64,000 nucleotides of DNA from Nitrospirota bacterium. Lineage in GTDB: Bacteria > Nitrospirota > Thermodesulfovibrionia > Thermodesulfovibrionales > UBA1546. Below the pieces are notes generated by a model that searched no databases, was not told the origin of the DNA, and saw nothing but the letters and a program-made list of their open reading frames with translations. This document shows positions 41,435 to 52,551 of this stretch, piece by piece (within the stretch, counting starts at the first letter, position 1; each line of letters starts with the position of its first letter). Location of the stretch: contig JACQXE010000072.1 in assembly GCA_016208915.1 (NCBI GenBank), positions 1 to 64,000 on the forward strand. The letters are read 5' to 3'. The translations under genes were made by a program, and so were the position numbers.

Positions 41435-42223
41435 CTATTTATCTATCAATGCGATGAGCGCATCAGCCTCTTTATATCCGGAAATAACTCTTCCGTCCTG
41501 AAGTATGAGGGCAGGGGTGCCTGTAATGCCTAACTTACCGGCAAGCTTTATATTGTCATCAACTGCTGCTGTCTCACATTTTGGTTTTGGCAACTCTTTT
41601 CCAGCCATGGCATCATCAAGGAGTGTTATTGATTTTTCGCATATAATAGCTTTTGACTTGTCATATGCCCCTTTGTGCATCGGAAGGGGGAACATCTTTA
41701 TATAAAAGGCAATGTCTTTCCTTCTTTCTAAGACCTTCTTCATCTCCAGATGAAGTTTAACGCAGAATGGTCATTCAGGGTCTGTAAAGACAACCATTTT
41801 CTTTAAAGCATTTTTATCGCCCATCACCAGGGCATCATCAAGCGGTATTTTGGAGAAGTCAACTTTATTAATCTCTGATAGTTTTTCTGCTGTGAGGTTT
41901 GTTTTTTTCTTTAGGTCGAACAGTTGGCCTGATACGAGAAGTTTCTTCTCTGAATCTATATATAAAATTCCCTTCTGTCCACGCGCCTCAAAAACAACCT
42001 CCCAGAGTCCTTTTATCTGGGCCGGTTTCACCTCAAGGATTTTTACGTCGGGAATACCATCTTTTAGAAAATTCTGAGCTTCTTCATTGGTCAACTTGTG
42101 GCATTTGATGCAGTCATGATCGCCTTTGTCGCTGCTGTCTGCACGGAAAATAAAAAAGAGTCCTGCAGTTGCGATTATAAGAGCAATTATTAAAATATAT
42201 TTACGCACGTCAAAGTATAACAA
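41435..42223 (-). CDS. DsbC-like selenoprotein with CxxCH motif (UGA read as Sec)
   Basis: One gene of about 262 codons in which UGA at 41773-41771 stands for the first residue of the active site: DPE-U-PFCVKLH, aligned to DPECPFCGKYH of the paralogue at 36996. Homology continues without a gap on both sides, ruling out ordinary decay. An N-terminal membrane segment (about 8-26) and DCIKCHKL (CxxCH) precede the DsbC-like domain; TGTPALI is the cis-Pro loop. A hairpin with 7-bp stem and TGGA loop starts 15 bases after the UGA. The start may be TTG 42223 or GTG 42208. Sec would make it a fast reductase or isomerase in the periplasm. Confidence 0.8.
41738..41755 (-). promoter_or_regulatory. SECIS-like hairpin after the in-frame UGA
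   Basis: On the minus strand CTTCATC (41755-41749), loop TGGA, GATGAAG (41744-41738) is a perfect 7-bp hairpin that begins 15 bases after the UGA, so the apical loop lies about 23 bases downstream, with G at its second position. Bacterial SECIS elements are known for a stem-loop about 16-37 bases after UGA with G among the first loop bases. SelB would bind here. Confidence 0.65.
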
Positions 42224-42224
42224 T

Positions 42225-42250
42225 TAAAAATGTTTTTTTGCAAGCTCAAT
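42225..42250. repeat. 26-bp direct repeat, copy 1 (flanks the GGDEF gene)
   Basis: TAAAAATGTTTTTTTGCAAG continuing to CTCAAT is identical to 43514-43539. Copy 2 is the coding 3' end of the NUDIX gene; copy 1 is noncoding, in front of the selenoprotein gene. The cyclase gene lies between them. Confidence 0.9.
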
Positions 42251-42298
42251 CTTATACGGGCTTTGTGTTTTCCTTTTAGTCTGGTCTATAATGTTTTC

Positions 42299-43504
42299 AT
42301 GACAGCATTAATAAATTCTAACCCTTTATTCTTAATAACGATTCTTGCTGTGGGTTGTCTTGTTGCATTGCTTGTCTTTATTTCAGGTAAAAAGATTGGC
42401 GCTGCTCAGGAAAGAAAATGCCTTTCAAATAGCGAAAGGGTTCTTTTCAAAGAGTCTGCTCTTTTATCATCTAAGACTCAGGGATTCCAGAGGGAGTTAG
42501 AAAATTTGAAAAAACAGAATGAAAAATACTTGTACTTTCTTGTAAGGCTTCCCGAAGCTGTCAAGCGCTTAAATACAAATCTGTCATTTGATGAAATAAT
42601 CGCAACCACTGTCAGATTAATAAAAGAACTTTCTGCTCCAAGTGTTATTGAGCTATATTTGTTTAATCAATCTACTAACAGCTTGGAGCTTACCGCTGCC
42701 TTGGGTTCTGATAAGAAGAAAAGCGTAGAGGTCAAAATTGGTGAGGGGATTATCGGCATGGCTGCATTAAACAAGACTTTAGTATTCAAGGATAAATTCT
42801 CACAGTCTCCACACGATAAGAATATAGAAATTGGCATGCCTATGCTTTTTAAAGATGTCTTGATCGGCGTTATTGGTGTTGGGAAAATATCCATGCAGTC
42901 TGACAATGAAAAAAGGTTTCTCGCAATGATAGCAGACCTTACAGCAATTTCCCTGCAAACTTCTGAAAGCCTGAGTACAGCAAAAAAGGAAGCTATTACA
43001 GATTCTCTCACAGGGCTTTATAACAAGCGTCACTTTCTTGACAAGGCACTTGAGATTGTACGTAAGGCAACAAATTATACCTTGCCTTTTTCTGTATTCA
43101 TCTGTGATCTGGACCATTTTAAAAACTATAATGACAAAAATGGCCACGTGGAAGGCGACATCCTTCTTAAAGAACTGGCCAAACTTATAAAACAAAATAC
43201 GCGTTCCACTTGTATTGCTGCCCGTTATGGCGGTGAAGAATTTATAGTCCTTCTTCCTGACATAGACAAAAAGGGCACTATGCTTTATGCTGAGCGGCTT
43301 AGAAAGCTGATCGAAGATTATCCTTTTTTACATCGGGAAAAACAGCTTCTTGGCTGTATCTCAATTAGCGGCGGGGTTGCAACTTTTCCTCTGGACGGAA
43401 ATACTGTAGATGCGGTCATAAAAAATGCGGATACGGCTTTATCCCAATCAAAAACTGCGGGAAGAAACCGCATTACACCATACGAACCACCCAAGTTATC
43501 ATAG
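42299..43504 (+). CDS. GAF and GGDEF diguanylate cyclase
   Basis: A protein of about 401 residues: one membrane helix (about 8-28), a coiled linker, a GAF-like domain (about 75-225) and a GGDEF domain (about 235-398). The active site RYGGEEFIVLLP is intact, with DSLTGLYNKRHF at its start. The allosteric RxxD site is not kept (RSTC at that place), so product inhibition may be absent. I start at ATG 42299, because the upstream extension from 42230 is repeat sequence. It would oppose the HD-GYP protein at 38081. It is flanked by 26-bp direct repeats. Confidence 0.88.
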   Translation: MTALINSNPLFLITILAVGCLVALLVFISGKKIGAAQERKCLSNSERVLFKESALLSSKTQGFQRELENLKKQNEKYLYFLVRLPEAVKRLNTNLSFDEIIATTVRLIKELSAPSVIELYLFNQSTNSLELTAALGSDKKKSVEVKIGEGIIGMAALNKTLVFKDKFSQSPHDKNIEIGMPMLFKDVLIGVIGVGKISMQSDNEKRFLAMIADLTAISLQTSESLSTAKKEAITDSLTGLYNKRHFLDKALEIVRKATNYTLPFSVFICDLDHFKNYNDKNGHVEGDILLKELAKLIKQNTRSTCIAARYGGEEFIVLLPDIDKKGTMLYAERLRKLIEDYPFLHREKQLLGCISISGGVATFPLDGNTVDAVIKNADTALSQSKTAGRNRITPYEPPKLS

Positions 43505-43512
43505 GAAAAACT

Positions 43513-44058
43513 CTAAAAATGTTTTTTTGCAAGCTCAATTAATCCAAAAATCTTCAGGTCAATAAAATTTCCCGCTGCTTCGAGCAAAGACAATTTCCCG
43601 CTCAGATCCCCTATGGGAATCCTAAGCACTTCTATATCTTCTGTCTCATCCTGCTGTTTAAAGTCTGCCATTTCGAGCCCTTTTGCGAGATATACTGTAA
43701 GGATTTCTGAAGATAAGCCTGAAGACAGAGGTCCCTGTACAAGAAAAGTTAACTCTTTCGTGAGATATCCGGTTTCCTCCCGAAGTTCCCTTCTTGCGGC
43801 ATCTTCGAGAGCTTCTCCTTTATCATTCAACCCTGCCGGGAATTCTATCACATATTTGTTAACCGCAGGCCGGAACTGCCGTATTAAAAGCACGTCTCCA
43901 TTCTCTGTAACAGGAACTATTGCAACAACCCCGTCGCAATCAACCCTTTCTGCAACTTCCCAGTTTCTTAACAAGCCTGACGAATTCCGATATGTCACGC
44001 TGACACATTTTAAAAAATTCCCATGCCATAACAAGTTCTTTTCTATCACTTCTGGCAT
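43513..44058 (-). CDS. NUDIX hydrolase, ADP-ribose pyrophosphatase type
   Basis: A protein of about 181 residues with the Nudix box GEALEDAARRELREETGY inside G-x5-E-x7-R-E-x2-E-E-x-G. The preceding sequence VIEFPAGLND is typical of ADP-ribose/NDP-sugar pyrophosphatases. AAAGGA lies eight bases before the ATG at 44058; an in-frame ATG at 44088 lacks a site. Its final codons form one copy of the 26-bp repeat. It would clear ADP-ribose or related nucleotides in the cytoplasm. Confidence 0.88.
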   Translation of the reverse strand: MPEVIEKNLLWHGNFLKCVSVTYRNSSGLLRNWEVAERVDCDGVVAIVPVTENGDVLLIRQFRPAVNKYVIEFPAGLNDKGEALEDAARRELREETGYLTKELTFLVQGPLSSGLSSEILTVYLAKGLEMADFKQQDETEDIEVLRIPIGDLSGKLSLLEAAGNFIDLKIFGLIELAKKHF

Positions 44059-44139
44059 TTTTTGTCCTTTACGTTTCAGGAAAAACACCTTCGTAAAATA
44101 ATTATTCTTGACTCGATACTTATCAGAGGAATAAAATCA

Positions 44140-44215
44140 TGGTGGGCAGTCGCAGAATCGAACTGCGGACACGAGGCTTTTCAGGCCTCTGCTCTACCGA
44201 CTGAGCTAACTGCCC
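44140..44215 (-). tRNA. tRNA-Phe (GAA)
   Basis: The minus strand folds as a cloverleaf: acceptor GGGCAGT / ACTGCCC, D-arm GCTCAGTCGGTAGAGC, anticodon arm GAGGC-CTGAAAA-GCCTC with anticodon GAA, and T-arm CTGCAGG-like CGCAG TTCGATT CTGCG. Discriminator A (44143) and an encoded CCA (44142-44140) follow. It lies between the NUDIX gene and lnt, divergent from lnt. Confidence 0.97.
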
Positions 44216-44259
44216 GTATTTATAACACTATAAACTCTTACTCTTTTTAATGTCAAGCT

Positions 44260-45849
44260 ATGCAAAAAGTTATAGCCGATAACTTCAGGCGGTATGGACA
44301 TGCTGTTATTTCAGGGATTATTTTAATCTTTGCATTCCCTGCTTTTGACTTTTCATTTCTTGCATGGGTTGCCTTAACGCCATTTCTTATCTCCCTCCTG
44401 AACAAAAGGCCTGCTGAGGCCTTCCGCGCAGGTTTTTTTATGGGTATCCCATACTTTTTCGGCACTCTTTACTGGATATACCACTCCATAAACCATTACG
44501 GAAATATCCCGCTTGTCCCAAGCCTTGCGCTTGTCCTTATCCTTTGCATGTATTTAAGTCTTTATACCGGTGTCTTCGCCGTGCTTTTTTCATGGAAAAT
44601 CACTACTTCCAGGTTTCCGGCGCTTTTTCTTGCGCCTGTGATCTGGGTAACTCTGGAATTCCTACGTTCTTATGCGCTCACAGGTTTTCCATGGTCCAGC
44701 ATAGGTTATTCGCAATACAGGTTTCTCCCTGTAATACAGTTTGCAGACATAACAGGAATCTACGGGGTTTCTTTTCTGGTTGTAGCCTTTAATGGCGCAG
44801 TTGCCGACTTCTTTATTATCAAAAAAAGGCTGCGCGCTATGCCGCTGTTTTCACTTTCACAAACTATAACAGGTGTTGTTATCCTTGCATTCTTGCTCAT
44901 TTTCGTTTTTACCTATGGTTACTGGCGGCTTAGCGATTCTTCTGCCGGCGCGTCTGTACGCGTTAGCATTATTCAGGGGAATATAGAGCAGGACAAGAAA
45001 TGGGACAATACCTACCAACGCGCTGTTCTTAATACCTATAAGGATTTATCTTTCGCTGTTGTTCCGATGTCCCCTAACCTGATAGTATGGCCTGAGACTG
45101 CTGTTCCATTCTATTTTAATTCTGACAAAAGCCTTACGCAGGAACTAGTCGATTTTCAGCAAACATTAAACTCCTATCTTTTGTTCGGAAGCGTTCTAAT
45201 AAAAACACCCTCTGCTACAGACAGTCGTAGCGCATCTTCTGAAATCAGCAACCTGCCGACAAACAGCGCTGTGCTGCTTTCGCCTGATGGAAGACAGGCC
45301 TTTGTTTATGATAAAATACACTTGGTTCCCTTCGGTGAATATGTTCCCCTGAAAAAACTTTTGTTCTTCGTTGACAAGCTTGTTGCCGGCATAGGAGATT
45401 ATGTCCCTGGTGACAGTATTTTGAGAGCAGAAACGCCCTATGGAAATTTTGGTGTATTCATCTGTTATGAGATAATCTTTCCCGGTCTCGTAAGAAAATT
45501 TTATTCTAAAGATGGAGATTTTATAGTAACAATAACTAATGACGCCTGGTTTGGAAAGACCGCAGGGCCCTATCAGCATTTCAGCATGGCAGTATTACGG
45601 GCCGTGGAAAACCGGAAACCTGTTATACGAGCAGCAAATACAGGTATCTCTGGTTTCATTGACAGTAGCGGAAGGATTATAGGAATGACACGGTTGTTTC
45701 AACGTACAGCCAGGACTATGGAGGTAAAAACCAATAGTTATAGGACTTTTTATTCAAAGTATGGAGATATTTTTTCATATATCTGTATTGTAATAACAAT
45801 ATTATTATCAATAAATATATCCCGGAGGCAGTATGTTACTACAATCTGA
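44260..45849 (+). CDS. lnt: Apolipoprotein N-acyltransferase
   Basis: A 529-residue inner-membrane enzyme that adds the third acyl chain to lipoproteins. Several N-terminal membrane helices (about 1-220) lead to a periplasmic carbon-nitrogen hydrolase domain (about 235-490) with the Glu-Lys-Cys triad in VWPETAVPF, KIHLVPFGEYVP and VFICYEIIFPG, then a last helix. It is of usual length. It agrees with the lipoprotein gene at 34308 and a Gram-negative envelope. It overlaps prfB by 17 bases. Confidence 0.95.
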   Translation: MQKVIADNFRRYGHAVISGIILIFAFPAFDFSFLAWVALTPFLISLLNKRPAEAFRAGFFMGIPYFFGTLYWIYHSINHYGNIPLVPSLALVLILCMYLSLYTGVFAVLFSWKITTSRFPALFLAPVIWVTLEFLRSYALTGFPWSSIGYSQYRFLPVIQFADITGIYGVSFLVVAFNGAVADFFIIKKRLRAMPLFSLSQTITGVVILAFLLIFVFTYGYWRLSDSSAGASVRVSIIQGNIEQDKKWDNTYQRAVLNTYKDLSFAVVPMSPNLIVWPETAVPFYFNSDKSLTQELVDFQQTLNSYLLFGSVLIKTPSATDSRSASSEISNLPTNSAVLLSPDGRQAFVYDKIHLVPFGEYVPLKKLLFFVDKLVAGIGDYVPGDSILRAETPYGNFGVFICYEIIFPGLVRKFYSKDGDFIVTITNDAWFGKTAGPYQHFSMAVLRAVENRKPVIRAANTGISGFIDSSGRIIGMTRLFQRTARTMEVKTNSYRTFYSKYGDIFSYICIVITILLSINISRRQYVTTI

Positions 45850-46943
45850 GCTAAAAGAAGAACTCGCATCCTTAAGGGAAAAGGTCCATTCCCTTAGAGG
45901 TTATCTTTGATGTCGCTGGGCTTCAGCAAGAGATAGCTTCGATAAATGAGTCCCTCTTACAAGCTTCTGCTTGGTCTTTTCCGCAGAAGATTCTTGAGCT
46001 GCAAAAAAGAAAGGCTTATATTGAGGACCTGCTTTTTCCATTAGAAGCCATCTTCAGCAAACTTTCTTATTTAGAGGATTCCATAAAGATACTGGATGAA
46101 GAAGAGGGGGCTGTCTTTCTTCAGGACATCCAACAGGAAGTTAATAAACTGAAGGAAGAAGTCGAGGGATTGGAATTAAAGCATCTTCTTTCCGGCCATC
46201 TGGACAAAAACAATGCTATTGTTTCTATACATCCTGGTGCAGGCGGGATGGAAAGCCAGGAATGGGCACAGATGTTGTTGAGGATGTATCTGCGGTGGGC
46301 AGAAAAAAATCACTTCAGTACAGAGATCTTGGATATAATATACGGAGAAGAGGCTGGAATAAAAAATGTAACATTTTCAGTGAATGGAAATTATGCGTAT
46401 GGTTTCTTAAAAGCTGAGGCTGGTGTTCACAGACTAGTTAGAATCTCCCCGTTCGATGCAAAAAAAAGACGACATACATCTTTCGCAGCTATTCTCTTAT
46501 ATCCCGATATTGATAAAGACATAAACATCGAGATAAAGCCCGATGATCTTAAAATTGATACATTCAGGGCTTCTGGTGCTGGTGGCCAACACGTAAATAA
46601 AACTTCCTCTGCTGTGCGATTGACCCATCTGTCTACAGGAATAGTTGTTACCTGTCAGAATGAACGTTCCCAGTATAAAAACAAGGCTACTGCGATGAAG
46701 ATTCTTAAAGCGCGTCTTTATACTCTGTCCATTAAAGAGCAGGAGGACAAAATGAAGGGGATTATAGGTGATAAGAAAGATATTTCTTGGGGAAATCAGA
46801 TAAGGTCTTATGTTCTTCAGCCATATAGAATGGTTAAGGATCATAGGACAGGCATAGAAATTGGAAATGTTGATTCTGTTCTTGACGGAGGACTGAACGA
46901 TTTTATAAAGGCTTTCTTAAAAAATAAAAAGGCTGGAGTATAG
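45833..46943 (+). CDS. prfB: Peptide chain release factor 2, programmed +1 frameshift
   Basis: The gene starts at ATG 45833 (CGGAGG upstream, inside lnt). The first 25 codons end at LRGYL followed by UGA (45908-45910) in the context CTT-TGA; a +1 shift at CTT continues as DVAGLQQEIASI and the full RF2 sequence. The stop-codon recognition motif SPF (RISPFDAKK) and GAGGQHVNKTSSA (GGQ, catalytic) are present. The total is near 369 residues, normal for RF2. When RF2 is scarce the shift occurs and makes more. The usual AGGGGG stimulator is weakened to AGAGGT. RF2 and Sec insertion compete for UGA. Confidence 0.95.
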
Positions 46944-47233
46944 AATCTATTACTACTATAAAGTATTTATATAAAGGCAGTTGTAGTATTAGTTTGTGTT
47001 AGAAAGTGAAGATCAGTGTTAACTACTTGATTTTTAATTGAATTTGGTGTTTGTAAAAAATGATAGAGTATAGGTCTTAATATGAACAAAAAAGGGTGTC
47101 GAAAAAGATAACAATATACTGACAAAAGGATTAACAGTTTTCTTGATTGTATTTATGGAGATGCTATATAATAGTCAACCACCCGAAAGAGTTACTAACA
47201 ATCTGTCAATAAAATGTTAATAAAGGCATAAAA
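46944..47233 (+). promoter_or_regulatory. dnaA upstream region, promoter and possible origin
   Basis: A 290-bp AT-rich gap. A good promoter, TTGATT (47143-47148), 18 bases, TATAAT (47167-47172), points to dnaA. Only loose DnaA-box resemblances are seen (TGTTAATAA near 47215 and TTACTAACA near 47193), with no cluster of TTATCCACA. Position beside dnaA-dnaN suggests an origin, but the sequence does not prove it. Nothing coding is visible. Confidence 0.5.
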
Positions 47234-48565
47234 ATGACCGTAGAAGATGTTTGGGAAAAAAGCCGCTCTATTATAGAAGAAAAGGTCGGTAGCAATATAT
47301 TTGACCTTTGGATCAGACCAATAAAATCTGTGCAGATAAAGGATCAGCAGGTTACACTGGAGGTTCCGAACAGGTTTTTTAAGGAGTGGATAGAAGACTA
47401 TTATCCAAACCTTATGAGCGAGACCTTTGAGGGCGTTCTTGGGCAGGCAGTAGCAGTTAGGTATAAGATATCGGAAAAAGAGGCAGCAGATATAAAAAGG
47501 ATGGAAGCAAGGCTAGAAAACAGAAAGACAAGGCTCGCAAATAGGGGTATATATTTGAATCCAAGATATACCTTTGACAATTTTGTTACAGGACAGAGTA
47601 ATCAGTTTGCACAGGCAGCGGCTAAGGCCGTAGCAGAAAATCCCGGCAGGGCATATAATCCGTTATTTGTATACGGTGGTGTAGGATTAGGTAAAACACA
47701 TCTCATCAGCGCAATAGGAAATGCGGTAATAGACTGCAGACAGGAATACAACGTACTTTATGTATCAGCAGAACAGTTTACAAATGAGGTGGTAGCAGCT
47801 ATCAGGCATAGCAAAACCGAAGAACTGAAGAAGAAATACAGAAACGTTGACATACTTCTAATAGATGATGTGCAATTTGTTGAGAACAAGGTGCAGACTC
47901 AGGAAGAATTATTCTATACGATTAATTCTCTTTATGAAAAACAGCAACAGATAGTAATCTCCAGCGACAGGCCGCCCAGAGAGATAAAAACAGTCACAGA
48001 CAGGCTCCGCTCAAGATTTAGCATGGGGCTTATAGCGGATATTCAGTTACCGGAATTCGAGACCAGGGTAGCAATAATACAGAAAAAGGCAACAAAGGAG
48101 AGAATGGAGCTTAAAGAAGAGGTAATAGCGTTTATAGCCTCCATAATAAAGACTAATATAAGAGAACTGGAGGGATGTCTTATAAGGCTCGGGGCTCAGT
48201 CATCCCTGACAGGGAAACAGATAGATATAGATATGGCAAAAACCGTGCTTAAGGACTTTCTACAGGATGAGGACAAGCCCATCAACATAGAACAGATACA
48301 GAAAACCGTTTGCGAATACTTCGGACTCAAACTGCAGGACCTGAAAGCTCGGAAGAGGACAAAAGAAATAGCGCTGCCGCGGCAAATAGCAATGTATCTT
48401 TGTAAACAACTCACAAAAGCATCACTGAGCGATATAGGCAAGAATATGGGCGGCAAAGACCACGCAACAGTAATCTACGCCTGTAATCAGATAGAGGATA
48501 AGAAAACAAAGGACGATAACTTTAATAAGATGGTCGAAACCCTCTTACGTAAAATAAAACCTTAA
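47234..48565 (+). CDS. dnaA: Chromosomal replication initiator DnaA
   Basis: A 443-residue DnaA. Domain I (about 1-85, VWEKSRSIIEEKVGSNIFDLW), linker, AAA+ domain III with Walker A GGVGLGKTHL and Walker B LLIDDVQFV, and domain IV with the DnaA-box-binding signature KDHATVIYACNQI near 408-420. Normal length. It is followed by dnaN after nine bases and gyrB, the common replication order. Confidence 0.98.
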   Translation: MTVEDVWEKSRSIIEEKVGSNIFDLWIRPIKSVQIKDQQVTLEVPNRFFKEWIEDYYPNLMSETFEGVLGQAVAVRYKISEKEAADIKRMEARLENRKTRLANRGIYLNPRYTFDNFVTGQSNQFAQAAAKAVAENPGRAYNPLFVYGGVGLGKTHLISAIGNAVIDCRQEYNVLYVSAEQFTNEVVAAIRHSKTEELKKKYRNVDILLIDDVQFVENKVQTQEELFYTINSLYEKQQQIVISSDRPPREIKTVTDRLRSRFSMGLIADIQLPEFETRVAIIQKKATKERMELKEEVIAFIASIIKTNIRELEGCLIRLGAQSSLTGKQIDIDMAKTVLKDFLQDEDKPINIEQIQKTVCEYFGLKLQDLKARKRTKEIALPRQIAMYLCKQLTKASLSDIGKNMGGKDHATVIYACNQIEDKKTKDDNFNKMVETLLRKIKP

Positions 48566-48574
48566 GGAGGCACT

Positions 48575-49678
48575 ATGAAACTGAGCGTTGCAAAGAACGA
48601 ACTGCAGGAAAAACTTTCGAATATTCAGAATATAGTGGAGAAGAGAAATACAATGCCGGTATTAAGCCACTTTCTTCTTGAGGCCGGCAAGAAAAAAGCA
48701 TACATACTTGCCACAGACCTCGAGACAGCAATAAAAGAGCCAGTGCAGATAACAGTAGAAAAAGAAGGAAGACTCTGCATCCCGGCAAGGAAGATGTTCG
48801 AGATCGTCAGAGAGGTTGAAGGAGACATAAACATGGAGTCGGACGACGGCCAATGGCTTAAGGTTCGAGCAGGCATGAGCAAGTTTAAGCTCGCATGCCT
48901 TTCAGCAGATGAATTTCCTGCATGGCCTGGAATGGAGAACGTAGACGAAATACAAATGGATGCAAAGAGCCTGGTAGATATGATAGAGAAGACGCTATAT
49001 GCAGCCGGCGACAGCGATACGCGATATACGCTTAATGGGCTTCTGTTCCATACAAAGCCGGGCAGTGACGAGATGATAGTTGTCGGTACAGACGGGCATA
49101 GGCTGTCATGCATAAAAAAGAAGATAGACACGCCTATGAAAGAAGAAAAGAAAGTGATAATACCGAGGAAGGCAGCAGCAGAGATCAGAAAGTTTCTCGA
49201 CAGAGAGGTTGAAAAAATTGCACTGGCGATAGGAAAGAGCCATGTAATGTTCAAAATACAAGAAGTGCAGTTCCTTACAAGGCTTATTGAGGGAACTTAT
49301 CCGAATTATGAGCAGGTAATACCGGCGAACAATGAGAAAAAAATTGCAATCGGCAAAGATGATTTTATGAAGGCCCTCCGCAGGGTCTCTGTCATGAGCA
49401 AGGAAAAGAGCAATGCGATCAAGATAGACATAGCTGACGGCACGTTATCGGTTTCTGCATCAAATCCTGATCTCGGAGAAGCAAGAGATGAGGTAAAGAT
49501 CGAATATAAAGGCGATTCTCTCTCTTTGGGTTTCAACGCAAGGTATATGATAGACGCGTTAGGGTCGATCGCAAAAGAAAAAGTAATATTTGAACTGCAG
49601 GACTCGCTGAGCCCAACACTTTTAAAAGAAGAGGGCAATAATGATTATCAATGTGTAATTATGCCAATGAGGATATAA
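48575..49678 (+). CDS. dnaN: DNA polymerase III beta sliding clamp
   Basis: A 367-residue clamp subunit with three similar domains; MKLSVAKNELQEKLSNIQNI at the N terminus, and TDGHRLSCIKK in the middle are typical, and it ends in CVIMPMRI. AAGGAGG precedes the ATG. Forms a dimeric ring around DNA and tethers the polymerase. Sits between dnaA and gyrB without recF. Confidence 0.97.
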   Translation: MKLSVAKNELQEKLSNIQNIVEKRNTMPVLSHFLLEAGKKKAYILATDLETAIKEPVQITVEKEGRLCIPARKMFEIVREVEGDINMESDDGQWLKVRAGMSKFKLACLSADEFPAWPGMENVDEIQMDAKSLVDMIEKTLYAAGDSDTRYTLNGLLFHTKPGSDEMIVVGTDGHRLSCIKKKIDTPMKEEKKVIIPRKAAAEIRKFLDREVEKIALAIGKSHVMFKIQEVQFLTRLIEGTYPNYEQVIPANNEKKIAIGKDDFMKALRRVSVMSKEKSNAIKIDIADGTLSVSASNPDLGEARDEVKIEYKGDSLSLGFNARYMIDALGSIAKEKVIFELQDSLSPTLLKEEGNNDYQCVIMPMRI

Positions 49679-49726
49679 AGCAGCTATCAGCTGATAGCCA
49701 AAAGTGGACCGCAGAAAGAGGTTTAG

Positions 49727-52138
<2,412 letters not shown>

Positions 52139-52170
52139 AGAACAAAACTAATACAACAGGAGGAAGATTA

Positions 52171-52533
52171 ATGCAAAAAGTTTTGTATGTGATTACACAT
52201 GATCCGAAAGACAGGTGCGACCTCGTATCAGGTGTTTTTGCACAGGCTCTGACTGCTTTGAGCCTCGAATTTAAGACCGAGGTATTTCTAATGGACAGGG
52301 GCATAAAAGTTGTCAAGAAAGACTACATAAAGGGAATGAAGTCTTCATCGTTTGACCCGCTTGCTGACTTGATTAGGGATTTCAGAGAAATGGGGGGGAA
52401 GTTGTATGTTTGTCATCCATTTGTTGAGGGCGGCATAGTAAAAAGAAAGGAGTGCGAGGATTTTGTTGATGAGTTTATCAATTCATCAAGACTGCTCGAT
52501 GATTCAGAAGAAGCAAGAGTCTTTACATATTAA
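52171..52533 (+). CDS. DsrE-family protein
   Basis: A 120-residue protein of the DsrE/DsrF-like fold: KVLYVITHDPKDRCDLVSGV at the N terminus, FKTEVFLMDRGIKVV in the middle and GGKLYVCHPFVEGG with a Cys at the position that carries sulfur in active members. It may move persulfide sulfur or act as a small redox partner. AGGAGG lies before the ATG. Its neighbours (gyrB, phosphorylase) give no hint. Confidence 0.8.
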   Translation: MQKVLYVITHDPKDRCDLVSGVFAQALTALSLEFKTEVFLMDRGIKVVKKDYIKGMKSSSFDPLADLIRDFREMGGKLYVCHPFVEGGIVKRKECEDFVDEFINSSRLLDDSEEARVFTY

Positions 52534-52551
52534 TTAAAAGAAGGATTCTCT

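Noticed and set aside
41435..41743. Separate short gene MKKVLERRKD... downstream of a DsbC-like gene
   Set aside because: It is the colinear second half of the same protein; the only break is a UGA at the active-site Cys position with a SECIS-like hairpin, so I call one selenoprotein gene.
46170..46943. prfB as a short gene starting at 46170
   Set aside because: The RF2 sequence continues upstream in frame to the CTT-TGA shift site and the 25-codon start frame at 45833.
46944..47233. Definite oriC
   Set aside because: Next to dnaA and AT-rich, but I find no cluster of consensus DnaA boxes; kept only as a possible origin and promoter region.
48625..49254. 209-residue minus-strand frame
   Set aside because: Lies fully antisense to dnaN; hydrophobic Ser/Ile-rich shadow of a real gene.
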